Positions 35,518 through 47,257 of a stretch of 64,000 nucleotides of DNA are shown piece after piece. Below the pieces are notes generated by a model. The model saw only the letters and a list, made by a program, of their open reading frames with translations, was not told where the DNA came from and searched no databases. Both the position numbers and the translations under genes were made by a program. The stretch's first letter is position 1. Each line of letters begins with the position of its first letter. Source of the DNA: Fremontodendron californicum. Lineage: Eukaryota > Streptophyta > Magnoliopsida > Malvales > Malvaceae. The DNA is taken from the NCBI GenBank assembly GCA_030761205.1, contig JAULJL010000002.1:23973010-24037009 (forward strand), given 5' to 3'.

Positions 35518-37914
35518 ATCAGTTTCTTTCAGGGTTTTAGGGGAAGAATTACTACCTTTGAAGGATGTCAATATGAGCATTTTGATGCATGTAGTTTCAG
35601 ACCTTATGATGAAAACACTTGTCTCATGACGACATTCATATGAATTAAATAAAAGCTTCGTGTTTGTTGTGTTTTAACAATAATCTGAATTTGCAAAAAA
35701 AAAAGGCATTAAGGAAGTTTTAATAATGGATAGTCTCAAGAATGTTGATGATCATTGTTACAAATGACCCAATACCTTCTCCCCTCTCTTTTAAGCTTTC
35801 CTAGGCCTAAACCCCTTGAATCGAGAACACTTGAAAGACCTAATGCTTCAAGGAATATGAATGATTGAACTTCATAAAACCATTGTCATCATAGAATAAG
35901 CAAAGATGTAGATCTTAGTCTATGAAAAAAGGAACAAACTTTTCGAAATTTTTTCGAACTTCTTTTAAGAATTTAGATCATGGTAATTTGGTGTGTGTCA
36001 AGGTTGTGCCAAAACCATTCATGTCATTTTCAACAACCACAAAACACTAATTGTCCAAACATCACTTCATGATTGACACCCTAGGGCACAATGATTAAAC
36101 TAGATTATCCCATGTCCCAGAGAAAACCCATTTTTAGGTCATATTTTCTTTGTCTCTTCAAAGAACTCAAATTTGAAACTTAGCCTTTTCAAAATAGACC
36201 TAGACTTCCTATGTTCCTTGTTGATACAAACTCTCATGGTTAATCAAATTAGGGCATCATATGTGGAAATGATGGATACATGGTGAATAAGGATGGACTA
36301 ATGCATGAATCATTGGGGCATGCGATGAAAAAACAACAAAAAAGAAGAAAAATTGTGATATCATGCATATGAGAATTCGAATGATTTCAAAATGCAAAAT
36401 GAAATTTTGATTATCTATTTCCCCTGTAGATTGCTTTTCAATGAGAATATTTGTGCTTGATATGATGGATGGCCACCTTTCATATCCCTTTCGCAAAAAG
36501 AAAAAAAAAATCCATACTCACCCATTTTGAGCCAAAAACTCTTTCTTCTTTGAACCCTGATCAAGGATCACCCTCTAGACTGGGGGGCAGATGCGAGAAA
36601 AGATTTCTTTAAAAGATCATGGAGGAATGAGTCCTGGCTCAAAGATAGATACAAAGCAAATGGAGCATCGAATGAATATGGCCTCACTCTGTCAAAAAGA
36701 AAAGGAAAAGATGGCGAAATGAAAGCCAAGAAAAAAAGAAAAAGTGTGTGAAAAAGTATGGCAAATGAAAGCCAAAAGCAAAGAAGAAAAAGAGCAAAAG
36801 TAAAAAGGAAAGAAATGTCCAAGAAGAGACAAATACTTCAAAAACAATTCTCCTCAAGGAATAATCCTTTGATCTAATTACCCTCAAACACGTATTTTGA
36901 GCCTATTTATCCTTTCTTTTTGAACCCCAAACCATGGCCTTATTACGTGCTTTAAAAGTCCATTTTGATCAAGCATGAATATTTAATTTGAAGGATTTTT
37001 CCTCGGATTTTATCCCATCTCATCGAATTATCATTTCACTAAGAAAGAATTTAGAATTCTCAAGTGCATGGTAAAACACTGAAAAACACAACAACAAAAA
37101 AAAAAAAAGAATAGGACTCTAGGTTGAAAACCCAAAAATGAGCGATCTAGAGTAAAATGGGAATTTTTGATGCCATCTATGATAGTGCCAATACCACAAA
37201 AGAGAAATCATCTTGAAGAAGTGGTCATCAAGGAACATCTAGGAATTCTTGAACTTCCCAAAGTGTCAACTCTTATTTGGATGATTGATTTCAAAAACTG
37301 AAACTCTTTTTCTCCAAAATCAACTTTCTAGTTTAAACATACCAGCCAATCTTGATGCTTGTCAAAATGTCTTGATATGAAAACTAAAGAAATGTTGAAT
37401 TTGTTTGATTTTCAACGAATTCATGATTTATAAAACCTGTTCCATTTATGAGCCTAGAAGGGACATACATTTTTGTTATGAAATTTTCTTTGATCAACCA
37501 AAATCTTGTTATACCAAGCATTGCCAATTAAAATTGAAAAACCCAGATTGACACTTAGAAAAGTTTTTAACAATGATCATTAGTCTTCAAAAGATTTGTA
37601 CATCACACACTGTGGGGTTAATATTTTTTGTTCAGAAGTTTTCAAAATGAGAAAACAAATAAAGATATATATATATAATTATTTTTGTTGAAGCACCCAT
37701 TCTTGATGTTGACATGAGACAAGGGTTTTTCTAACCCAAAGGTATAGAACTGCTAGGATAGGTCTTGACTTCTAGATATGATAAGAAGAAATAGAACCCG
37801 TTTCAGACCTCTGTTGATGAGAGTTTGAAAACTGTTGGGGCAAAGAGAATAGCCAAAATGAATTGAAGATATACTCTGATTTGAAAAGAAAAATGAATTG
37901 GAAAAGCTAAGCCA
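35518..37914 (+). other. Noncoding region downstream of gag B in P
   Basis: Neither strand shows protease, RT, RNase H or integrase. 36480-37050 matches M (10590-11170, minus). The region near 36690-36850 is purine-rich. Minus-strand frames at 36257-36496, 36568-36887 and 37803-37994 are the pyrimidine-rich antisense and have no family resemblance. Confidence 0.7.
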
Positions 37915-38420
37915 AAGTCTAGAAAAATGATCATGGGCATTTGCATCTTTTCATGAAGCGTTTGCATCATTATCGATCTTTGCATTTGCATCATGTAGAA
38001 GCATTCTGCACATTGTCAAATCCTTGCATTTGCTTCATTTAGAAGCATTTGCATAATGCCAATCTTTGCATCTGCATCATTCCATGAAGTAGTTGCGTTA
38101 ACACCAATTTTTGCATTTGCATCATAAAGAAGCATTTGCACATTATTGACCTTTGCATCCTTCTGAGAAGTAATTGCATTATTTGAGGATCATTTGCATT
38201 TACATCATTTAGAAGCATTTGTATCTTATTCAACATCTGCATCAATAAGCATTTGCATCAATCTAAGTCATTTGCATATACACCATGAAGCATCTGCATC
38301 TGCATCAAGAAACATTTGCATCAATTCAAAACATTTACATTTACATTTGCAATATGAAGTATGTGCATCCTGTTAGTCATTTGCACCAGCATCAAAAAGC
38401 ATTCGCATCTTCTCAAAATC
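37915..38420 (+). repeat. Degenerate GCATTTGCATC minisatellite in P
   Basis: 'catttgcatc' and 'agaagcatttgcatc' recur every 10-60 bp. The unit is short and irregular and produces Met/Gln-rich antisense frames (38039-38245) of no significance. Confidence 0.75.
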
Positions 38421-38439
38421 TTTAGGTTAATTTTCAACA

Positions 38440-39460
38440 ATTCTTCAAAGATCATGGATAAGGCCTTCGGGCACCATTTTTAAAGATCTCCGAGCATCAA
38501 TTTTCCAAATCATAGATAAGACCTCCGGGCATAGTTTTTTCTTTTTAAATTATGGATAAGACCTCCGGGCACCATTCTTAAGACCTCCAGGCATAGTTTT
38601 CCCAAATCACGGTTAAGGCCTCCGGGCACCATTCTTAAGACCTCCGGGCATCATTTTTAAAGTCGCATACAACGCATTTTTTCCAAATTATGGATAAGGC
38701 CTTCGGGCACCATTTTTAAGACCTCCGGGCATAATTTTTTTTTTAAATTATAGATAAAACCTCAGAGCACTAATTTTAAGACCTCCGGGCATCATTTTTA
38801 AAAGTCGCATACAGCACATTTTTTCCAAATGACAGGTAAAGCCTCCAGGCACCATTCTTAAGACCTCCAGACATCATTTTTAAAGTTGCATACATCGCAT
38901 TTTTCACGGATAAGGCCTTCGGGCACCATTTTTAAAGACCTTCGGGCATAATTTTTTCCAAATGACAAGTAAGGCCTCCGGGCACCATTTTTAAAGACCT
39001 TCGGGCATAATGTTTTCCAAATGACAGGTAAGGCCTCCGGGCACCATTTTTAAGACCTCCGAGCATCATTTTTAAAGTCGCATACAGCGCATTTTTTTCA
39101 CGGATAAGGCCTCCAGGCACCATTTTTAAGACCTCCGGGCATCATTTTTAAAGTCGCATACAGCGCATTTTTTTTTCAAGGATAAGGCCTTCGGGCACCA
39201 TTTTTAAGACCTCCGGGCATCATTTTTAAAGTCGCATACAGTGTATTTTTTTCAAGATAAGGCCTCCGAGCACCCTTTTTAAGACCTTCAGGCATCATTT
39301 TTAAAGTCGCATATAGCGCAATTTTTCACGGATAAGGCCTTCGAGCACCATTCTTAAGACCTCCGGGCATCATTTTTAAAGTCGCATACAGCACATTTTT
39401 TCATGGATAAGGCCTCCAGGCACTATTTTAAGACCTCCGGGCACAATTTTCATTTTGAAA
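38440..39460 (+). repeat. 75-77-bp satellite array in P
   Basis: The unit combines 'taaggcctccgggcaccatt', 'taagacctccgggcatcatt' and 'aaagtcgcatacagcgcat'. The last motif occurs near 39074, 39151, 39228, 39303 and 39377, giving periods of 77, 77, 75 and 74. The left half of the array is less regular. It occupies the place where M has an unrelated 64-bp satellite. Confidence 0.85.
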
Positions 39461-39729
39461 ATCGAACTTTTTTCCTTAAGACGGGTCTAGCCTTGATTAG
39501 TCAGGGAACTCAATTTAAGGATAAAATCTTCAGTTTACAGTTTTTTCAACAAAAAAAATGAAAAATTGGAAAAAATGGAAAAAAAGGGAAAAAAGGGAAA
39601 AAATTGAAAAAATGAAAAAAAATTGAAAAAATGAAAACCCCTTTCCCTTCTCTTCACATGTGATTTCACTAACCGGACAAAATTAGTGTTTGTATATCTT
39701 TGCCTGATTCCTAATTCTCAGCAATAGTC
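39461..39729 (+). other. Region between satellite and polypurine tract of P
   Basis: An A-rich run (39545-39640, 'aaaaatggaaaaaaaggg' units) is followed by about 90 bp of unique sequence. No gene is present. Confidence 0.6.
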
Positions 39730-39742
39730 AAAGAAGGGTAGC
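39730..39742 (+). other. Polypurine tract of element P
   Basis: AAAGAAGGGTAGC ends directly at the TG of the 3' LTR. Confidence 0.6.
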
Positions 39743-42700
39743 TGTAGACACCTAATTTTGCTCCGGACCACTAAAACATATATGTTTTCTTCCTAAATTG
39801 ATGTTTCAGAATGTAAAAAAACTTTTTCATCCTGCAGGTGGTACTCCAAGACTTAGATTAAGAGGCCGAGCATAAAAAGTCAAACTTGAAAAAGTCAACC
39901 CTGGAAAGTCAACCCCAAAAAGTCAACTACTAAAAAAGTCAACCCACTTTCAAAATCAAGATTTGAAGTTCAATTGAAAAATGGTGAAAGAATTTTGATA
40001 ATCTGAGATCTACTTCGAAAGATATGGAGTTCGAAAGTTGGGTTTGGAGATTCAATAGAAAGGAAACCCTAATCCGAGAAATTTGGGGAAAAGTGTTTAA
40101 ACGATCGAATTGGTCAAAATTGAAAGTTCCAAATGAAATAAAAGCACTAACTATTGGTAATGGAGAAGCCACTTGAAGAAAAAACTGAAAGAAAAGTCTA
40201 TCCGGAAGAAAACCGATAATTAGGGTTTTTGGTGGATTTCGGTGAAATTGTGAAGAATTACAAGAAATGGCCCGATTCGGTAGGAATAAAGCCCTTAATA
40301 GATGAGGAGTGATTAAAAAAGGATAGCCCAAGATCAGTTTCAAGAAAATCTAAAAATCGGACTTGTTTTGAGCAAAACCAGGTTTCCGGGGTAAAAGGGC
40401 AAAATTGGAAAATTTGGGAAAATAACAAACGAACTCCAAAAATTCTGAAAAATTGAAAATCTCATTCTTAAATCATTTTAAAGATATTGGAGAAAGAAAA
40501 TCTTGATTCGGAGTTCGTTTGCAAAATAGCCAAATCTCGGGTCTCCTATGTAGTAATTCAATAAGATAAATCCCAAAAAAATAGCAAATGAACTCCAAAA
40601 ATTCTGAACATTTGTAAATATCATTTTTAAACTATTTGGAAGAGTTTGGAAAAATAAAATCTTGATTCGGAGTTCGTTTGCAAAATGGCCAAATCCCGGG
40701 CCCCTTATGCAGTAATTCAAGCAGATAAATCTCGAAAAAATACCAAATGAGTTCCAAAAATTATGAAAAATTCCAGATCGCACTTTCAAATTATTTGGAA
40801 GATATTGGTGAATAAAAATCTTTATTTGGAGCTCGTTTAAAAAATGATAAAATTTAGAGGCATAAAAGGGCAATTTTGGAAGAAAAAATCCAAATAAATA
40901 GCAAATGGACTCAGAAAATTTTGAAAACTTCCATAATTCAATTTTTTATTATTTTTAAAGTATTGAAAAAAGAAAATTTGAATTTGGAGTCTGTTTGCCA
41001 TTTATTTGCATTCGGGGGGCAAAAATGTTATTTTACCGAAGAAACCGAAAAGGGCTTTTCTTGCCTTTCAAAAAAATCAAACATGGGCTGGAAGAAGGAG
41101 GGCTGGCCGACCAGGGCCCAAGGATGGGAAGGAGATTTCTGATTTTTAATCAAGAGGCCAAAAATGAAGAGTTAGTTAGTGATTTTTTTATCAAGCCTTT
41201 GCAAATAAGCCACATGGACCAATGCATGAAGAGGGAGAGTGTCAACATAATGGCTTAAGATTCTTGAACAGCTGTAATTGTGGATAGATGATGGCCTAAT
41301 CCAAGGGTGATAATTTCATGTTTTAAACATCTTAGATCAATAGCCGTTGGATGAAAATTGGTTGAGGGAAAAATGACAACATCCTAGCCTAGAGAGAGGT
41401 AAGGTTCGGCCACTACAAGGGTGGATTTTTTTTCTTTCATTTTGGGCACACTCTCATTCTCTATTCTCTCTTGCTTTTGGATGATTTTCTCTCCATGGTT
41501 GAATAGAAAAAAGATAAGTTTAGAAAAGAAAAGAAAGTTAGAAGAGAAAAAGCTTGAAAGATAGCTTCTAGAGGTTGCTTTTAGCACCATACTCTTGCAC
41601 TTTCTTTGATTTTCCATTCTTGATTTGTTGTTTTGATTATTATTTTGGTGAGTTTCTTTTGATTTTTCTTTTTGAATAAGCACTTTTAATGTTCTTCTAT
41701 AAGTTCTTTCTTCATCTTTTCTTATAAAAAGTTCTTGAAATATTTTTTTCCCTTGTTCTTTGACATGGCCGAATGGCCCATTTTTTTGTTTTAGTTGCTG
41801 TTTTGCTTTGTTATTTCATGTTATTTTTTATATTAAATAAGTCTTGATGCTTTAAATCTTCTTCTACTACATATACTTGAAGCTTGTTTTAATTTGGTTG
41901 CTTGCTTATTTCCATTTATGAGTCTATTATCATGTTCTTGCATTTTTTATTTTTTGTTTTCAAAATGTTTAAGTTTGTTTATGTTTTATATTTTGAAATC
42001 CATGTGTTTGTGAAAATGCTTGTTAGTTTTCATACCTCTACTTTATATTTGCATGATTTGAGTGTTATGTTTTAGTTAAGTATGTTAGTATATCAAGTGT
42101 TTGTGAAAATTCGATGCTCACTTTGAACATGAGGCCATTCGGCCACTTCACTTTCTTTGCTTTGTGTGTGCATTTTTATTATGTTAGTTGATAGGTTTGC
42201 ATTTTCATGACATTTGGTTGAGTATTTGGTTTAAGCATGCCTTGTGTTTGTGTTATTGCCATGCATATTTTAGATGTTAGGATTGGTTTGTTTTGCCATG
42301 CATATCCAGGCATTTTAGACCTAGGTTGCATTAAATGCCATGCAAGTTCATTTAGGTCTAGGTCATTTTATTGATGCCATGCATTTTTCATGACATTTAG
42401 GTTTAAATCATGTATTTCATGCATCATATTAACTGTATTTTTCATGCATTTCATGTCCTTGCCACTTGACTTATGACTTAGGCCAATCAATGGTTCAAGG
42501 TAATGCTCTCTTGAGCATACTTGTGGAAAATTAAAGAGTTGTCAAATTGATTATTCTACCTTTGTGATTTTCTTCTACTTAGCCAATTTTGTTTAACTTT
42601 TCAAAAGTGTTAGCTACTGTTTGTGAGTCATTTAGAGAGTCTTAAATATTTTTACTTTGATTTTTAAATGATTTTATCAAAGGCAAAAACATGTTTTGGC

Positions 42701-44554
42701 AAAACAGGTTTTTTCACCCAGTACTCGTACTTTCCCGATTTTTCTAGGTAGTCATCTTTAATTAGAAAATTAAGCCAATTTGTTTCCGTGTATTTTTACA
42801 TGTTCTGAGTCTCCAGTATTTTTTTTAGATTTTGAAGGAAAAATAGGGTAAAAAATTGTGGTTTAAAACTGGACAGTAGAGTCAGAATTGAATTTGAAGG
42901 AAAATCATTTTTCTGTTTTGGTTAAGTTACTTAGAGGGGGCTAATTAGGAAGTTTAGCTACTGACTTAGGGTAGTTTCTAAACCTTTTTAAACTCTAAAA
43001 ATGATTTTTTAAGTCTCGGATTAAGGGTGGTCAAGTCCAGGATTTTAAACTTAGGAAATTAGAGTCATTTAAAAAGGGTTTAGCCAAGTTTTTATTTTTA
43101 ATTTAAGCTTTTCAAAAAAATGTTTTTAAACAATCACAAAGTATTTTGATTTTAGAATATTTAATTTGATATATTTTCCTAAGATAGCCAGATATTTTTT
43201 TAGATATACGGATTTCCTTATTTAAAGAAAAAAATACACTTTCATGCATTGCATTTTTCATATTCATGCATTTTATATAATGTGATTTTTGCTATAATAA
43301 TTTCTATGATATTTTTATTATTTTAATTTATATTTTTGATGTTATATTGTTTATTATATGGTTTTGAATATTTCATGATATCTTATGCTTTTTATTTAGT
43401 TATTTTTGTCATATTATTTAGCATATACTATGTTCATGCATTATTATTTTCATTTTTATTTTCATGCATATTAAATGATAGTATTATTTTATATTTCATG
43501 TCATTTGAATTATATGCCATATCATTTATATTTGCCATGTCGTTTAAATTATTTCATTTCATTTAGAATATATTATATTACCTAGGTCATTTCATTTCGT
43601 TTAGGATATATTATGTCATTTAGGATATTTTATTTCATTTAGAATATATCATATGACTTAGGATATTACATTTCATATAGAATATATTATCTTACCTAAG
43701 TCATTTCATTTCATTTAGTATATATCATATAACTTAGGATATTTCATTTCATTTAGAATATACTAAGACATCTAAATTATATCATATCATTTAAGTTGCA
43801 TTATATTATTTAGACTTTGCTATGTCATTTTATTTATGTCATACATATTCATATTCATATTTTTAAATGTTTTCAAAAAGGTAATGATTTTCAATAAAAT
43901 AAAGATATTCCCGAGTTAAAATAATTCATGAGTTCTCTACCGGGTTTGCTGGGGAGGATATTATCAATTATCATTAATAACGGGATATCTTCTTTAAAAC
44001 AAGAATGATTCGGAAAGTTTTCCAAACTAATAAAAAAATTTATATTTTGCCACGTCTGTTGGGGAATATAGGAAAATTTTGAATTTATAAATTTCGGATC
44101 ATTTTTCAATTAAAAATGGAATTATTTTTCTTTAAATTGGGAATTAACTTGAAATACTAAATTTAAAACCGACTTTTTTACTGAGACTTGAGATAACACA
44201 TGATTAATAAGGTACCGTTTTATACGGGCGTTGTGGGGGTGCTAATCCTTCCCCACACATAACCGAGTCCCGAACCCGTTTCTTTGATTTCTCTGGTTTA
44301 AAACGCAGACTTGAAATTGGTTTTAAAAATGTTTTAATTAATTTTAAAATATTTTATAAAACCGGTTTTAATAGGTGGCTGATCACACCTAGCTAAAAAA
44401 GATTGGTGGCAACTCCATGTCTTTTTCAAAGTCATTTTCAAAACCTTCATTTTTCTAGAGGAATTAAGTCGACTTTTCCTCGGTTTTTTGTCATGTCACG
44501 CTTAACGAATAATAAAGTCTTGCGATGAGACTTGTTATTTTTTAGGTTGCGACA
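39743..44554 (+). repeat. 3' LTR of element P (4.81 kb)
   Basis: TGTAGACACCTAATTTTGCT ... GGTTGCGACA. This is the more complete of the two P LTRs and retains the AT-rich ~40-bp repeats (43500-43800) and the conserved 'ggtgctaatccttcccc' block (near 44240) that the 5' LTR lost. U3 sub-repeats start near 40424, 40584, 40743 and 40901. It ends at the target copy GCTAT (44555-44559). Confidence 0.9.
44515..44533 (+). other. Stem-loop near the 3' end of the P 3' LTR
   Basis: This is the same AAGTCT/AGACTT stem as in the 5' LTR, preceded by AATAATAAA (possible poly(A) signal). Confidence 0.45.
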
Positions 44555-44559
44555 GCTAT

Positions 44560-45744
44560 CACATGTTTCTTTATATATAGGGGCGGCAATCACTCCAGAG
44601 TTTGGACTATGGACAATAACTCTTATGTATTTTCCTTTAAGTCCTTCCACTTAATTAAGCTATTTAATTAAGTACCTATAGATTAAATTCTCAAATTAAT
44701 CAATTAGGCTCTTTCCATTTTAATCTCTTAATCCACCTTTCTGTGTGTGACCCATTAGGCTTTCAATATGTTGGCAATGAATATAAATTAATCTAATTAA
44801 TTTATACTCATAGATCATGAGCGGACTCTAGCAAGCCATCATGACCACCCAAATACTAGAGAGTCAAGTTAGTTTCGACATAACCTTTCGTGTTCAGTCT
44901 ATTAGTGTAATTCGATCCTTTAACCAAATATCTCGGAAAGACCATGAGCATGGTGCAGTGTCTACTCATGTTCAATCCATATTAGTTCCTGCAGCTATTG
45001 GTTAACTTTGTGAACTTAGAGAAACTATTTCTCCTAAATTCATCATACTTTGGCCAGAAATTCCATCAAGTTAACTTAAGCCAAGAACAGATGAGATATG
45101 TCTCTGATGTCACTTGGAGTGGTGAATCCTATCTGGATCACTCATCCATCTTCGTATGGTTCATGTCATACCCAAAACCACCCTACCATAAGCATCACTT
45201 TGTGTTAAGGACCCGTTCGTGATGGAATCAAAGTATGACACTCCCCATACAAGATGACCTGGTATCACAAGTCAGAGGACTACTTACACGACTGACACGT
45301 GAGAATGTTTCCATAGACACTTGAGTGACAATACCAAATGGAGTTCTCACAGCAGGTCATGTTCAGTGAACTTGTTCAACAGAGAAGCACCTACATGTTA
45401 TCCTAAAGTATCTCATATACTTCAACACGTGAGATCAGTTGCTTACTAAGTAAGTAGGCTTAACATGTACCAGTCTTTGAGCATTGCTAATGCCCTGTCT
45501 TGGCAATACGATGACCAAGAACCGTTTAGGAACATAGCTTTGATGCATAAGGATCTCACAATTATATATAATTCCTTTGCAAGGCCATTATTTTCCATGG
45601 GCTTTATCCGATTAGTACTTAATAACTCCTTATCATCGTACTAACATGAAGGAAAACATTGTATCACTAAAGCATAGTGATGGGTTTGCATTATTGGTAG
45701 TTTATGCCTGACCAAACCGATTGGCTCTAGGGCATGCACCAACA
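44560..45744 (-). repeat. 5' LTR of element C, upstream part (right of P)
   Basis: It continues the C LTR interrupted at 26646 and matches 20460-21622, including 'ggcggcaatcactccag'. On the minus strand it starts TGTTGGTGCATGCCC. It ends at 45744, followed by TGGAT. Confidence 0.87.
44571..44580 (-). promoter_or_regulatory. TATA box of the C 5' LTR, cut off by element P
   Basis: CTATATATAA on the minus strand. P begins about 17 bp downstream, where transcription would start. Confidence 0.55.
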
Positions 45745-45749
45745 TGGAT

Positions 45750-46324
45750 ATATGCAATGAATGACTATGTATGTTCCAAATGCATTTTCCAATGAATGAC
45801 CCTATGAATGCAACACGATATCAACATGATGCATGTAAACAATGAATGATTGATACAGAGTATATACAAAGAAAATCATGCTGACCATGTGTGTTATGAA
45901 TGCATCCTAATGCTAACATGATGTATGTAATAAGAAAATTAATGCATGAGCATATCATGATGACTATGTATGCCATGAATACCACTTGATGCCACGAAGA
46001 TGCATGTATGAATGTATGGTATGATAAATAATTGATCGGATGCAAAATGCAAAGGAAAAGATATCACGGAGGAAATAAGAATCAGAGGAACTTAATCATC
46101 AATATCTCATAAATTTGAAGCATAACCAATTCAATCTCATATCAATGTTCAACAAGGTATAAACCATGTTTACAAAATTCGAGCAGTGATTAGAACTGTC
46201 TTTACAAGCACTTTATTTTTCCTAGCATCCTAAGGCTATAAGAGCCGGCTACTGAAAAAGCAAAATCCTACTACATCATATCAGACCGAAGTCCTTCTTC
46301 ATCATTGCCTTAAATCTACCAATC
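45750..46324 (-). repeat. Spacer of element M between gag A and gag B
   Basis: Degenerate 'catgctgaccatgtgtgt' and 'gaatgcatcctaatg' units match the corresponding spacer of P on the opposite strand. 46060-46324 is unique and conserved between M and P ('ctataagagccggcta'). Confidence 0.65.
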
Positions 46325-47257
46325 CTAATTATCCTTTCCTAGTCCTCTATCAATCAGTGCCGTTGGATCCAACCATTTGGCATCTATAAGAGATTGTACT
46401 TTGTTCTTGAGTGCATTGCAGTGCTCAATGCTATGCCCAATAGTTCCACAGTGATAATCACATCTTGCATTCGGATTATACCACTTGGGGTATGGTGGCG
46501 ACAGGGGTTTCAATGGCACATAGGCAACCAGGTGATTTCGGACCAATATTGGGAAAAGCTCTTGATAACTAATTGGAAGGGGATCAAAATGCCTTTGGGT
46601 CTTATCCTAGGGTTGTTTCTTAGTCACACAGGGCCTAGGAGTTGGGGAACTTGACAGTGGCACTAAGGTTCGAACCAGAGTGTTTACATGGGGAGATGGC
46701 GAAATAACAAGGCAATGGTATGGATTTGGACATGGGGCCCTTGGAGGTTGTACATAGCTCGAGATTCCTATTCCGGATGCTTGATAAGGTGATTGATGAG
46801 GGCAAAAATATGAACTGCCAATTGGTGGTGATGGAGTGGGACCCAGGGATCCCGTAGTGGTCATCCCAGTGGACAATTGAGCCATAGTAGGGTAGGGATA
46901 CTGGTTTGGACTTAGAGTAGTTTGCAGGTATGGTACAGGATCAGTGATTTCTGTCTTTGGTATCAGGCTCTCTGATTTGTTTATTTTCATGATTTTGTCC
47001 ACAATTTCATCAGGGTTGCAGCCTTTGTAACATTGACAAGCGTAGGATCTAGCAAGGATTTTATGTTCTGGACCTGAAGCTTTTGGTTGATCCAAAAGTG
47101 ATGAAGAACCCTGAGAAAATTCCCCCTTACTCTTACCCATATCCTCAAACATTTTCATCAATCTGACAAGCTGTTCATTCACCCCCCGGATTTCATGTCC
47201 AAACTCTTCTTGATTGCGCTCCAAAACATCAAATCTTTCGTCCAATCCATTCCCCAT
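46325..47257 (-). pseudogene. gag A of element M, one in-frame stop
   Basis: The ATG at 47257 gives MGNGLDERFDVLERNQEEFG, and the frame stays open for 216 codons. A Cys-rich CQCYKGCNPDEIVDKI, a Pro/Tyr/Ser-rich middle and KASGPEHKILARS are shared with P. A single TAG near 46607 follows PRPCVTKKQP. The same frame then continues DPLPISYQELFPILVRNH, PPYPKWYNPNAR, CDYHCGTIGHSIEHC and ALIDRGLGKDN-stop at 46325. The knuckle has all four ligands. This is the best preserved gag A in the window: about 310 codons with one nonsense change. It has no capsid core, so it is not a complete Gag. Its product is unknown; RNA binding is suggested only by the knuckle. Confidence 0.8.

Larger units (their letters stand above)
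26647..44554 (+). mobile_element. Element P: complete Ogre-like LTR retrotransposon without pol, 17.9 kb
   Basis: Order: 5' LTR 26647-30612, primer site 30616-30634, leader, gag A, repeat-rich spacer, gag B ending at 35517, noncoding 3' region, two minisatellites, polypurine tract, 3' LTR 39743-44554. It is flanked by GCTAT on both sides (26642-26646 and 44555-44559), and the empty site exists in the other LTR of C at 20455-20459, so the insertion is certain. The size and 4-5 kb LTRs fit the Tat/Ogre lineage. From the gag B stop to the 3' LTR I see no protease, RT, RNase H or integrase motif on either strand, so it is non-autonomous. In a segment of about 195 bp (27781 and 40900 onward) the two LTRs differ by roughly 15 bases by eye, so it is not a very recent insertion. 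Confidence 0.9.
19847..45744 (-). mobile_element. Element C: Copia-type LARD, interrupted by element P
   Basis: Two LTRs in the same orientation (19847-21622 and 26017-26646 plus 44560-45744) flank a 4.4-kb internal region without protein domains. The whole is bounded by TGGAT on both sides (19842-19846 and 45745-45749). On the minus strand the order is 5' LTR (right), tRNA-Met-type primer site, internal DNA, polypurine tract AGTGGAAGAT, 3' LTR starting TGTTGGTGTATGCCC. The 17.9-kb element P lies in the 5' LTR; without it, C is about 8 kb. Lack of gag and pol with intact termini is the definition of a large retrotransposon derivative. It must have used proteins from an autonomous partner, probably a Copia element because of the primer site. 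Confidence 0.85.

Noticed and set aside
35518..39742. Degraded pol gene downstream of gag B
   Set aside because: I looked for RT (Y/F-x-D-D-type), integrase HHCC and D-D-E and protease DTG motifs on both strands and saw none; a profile search would be decisive.
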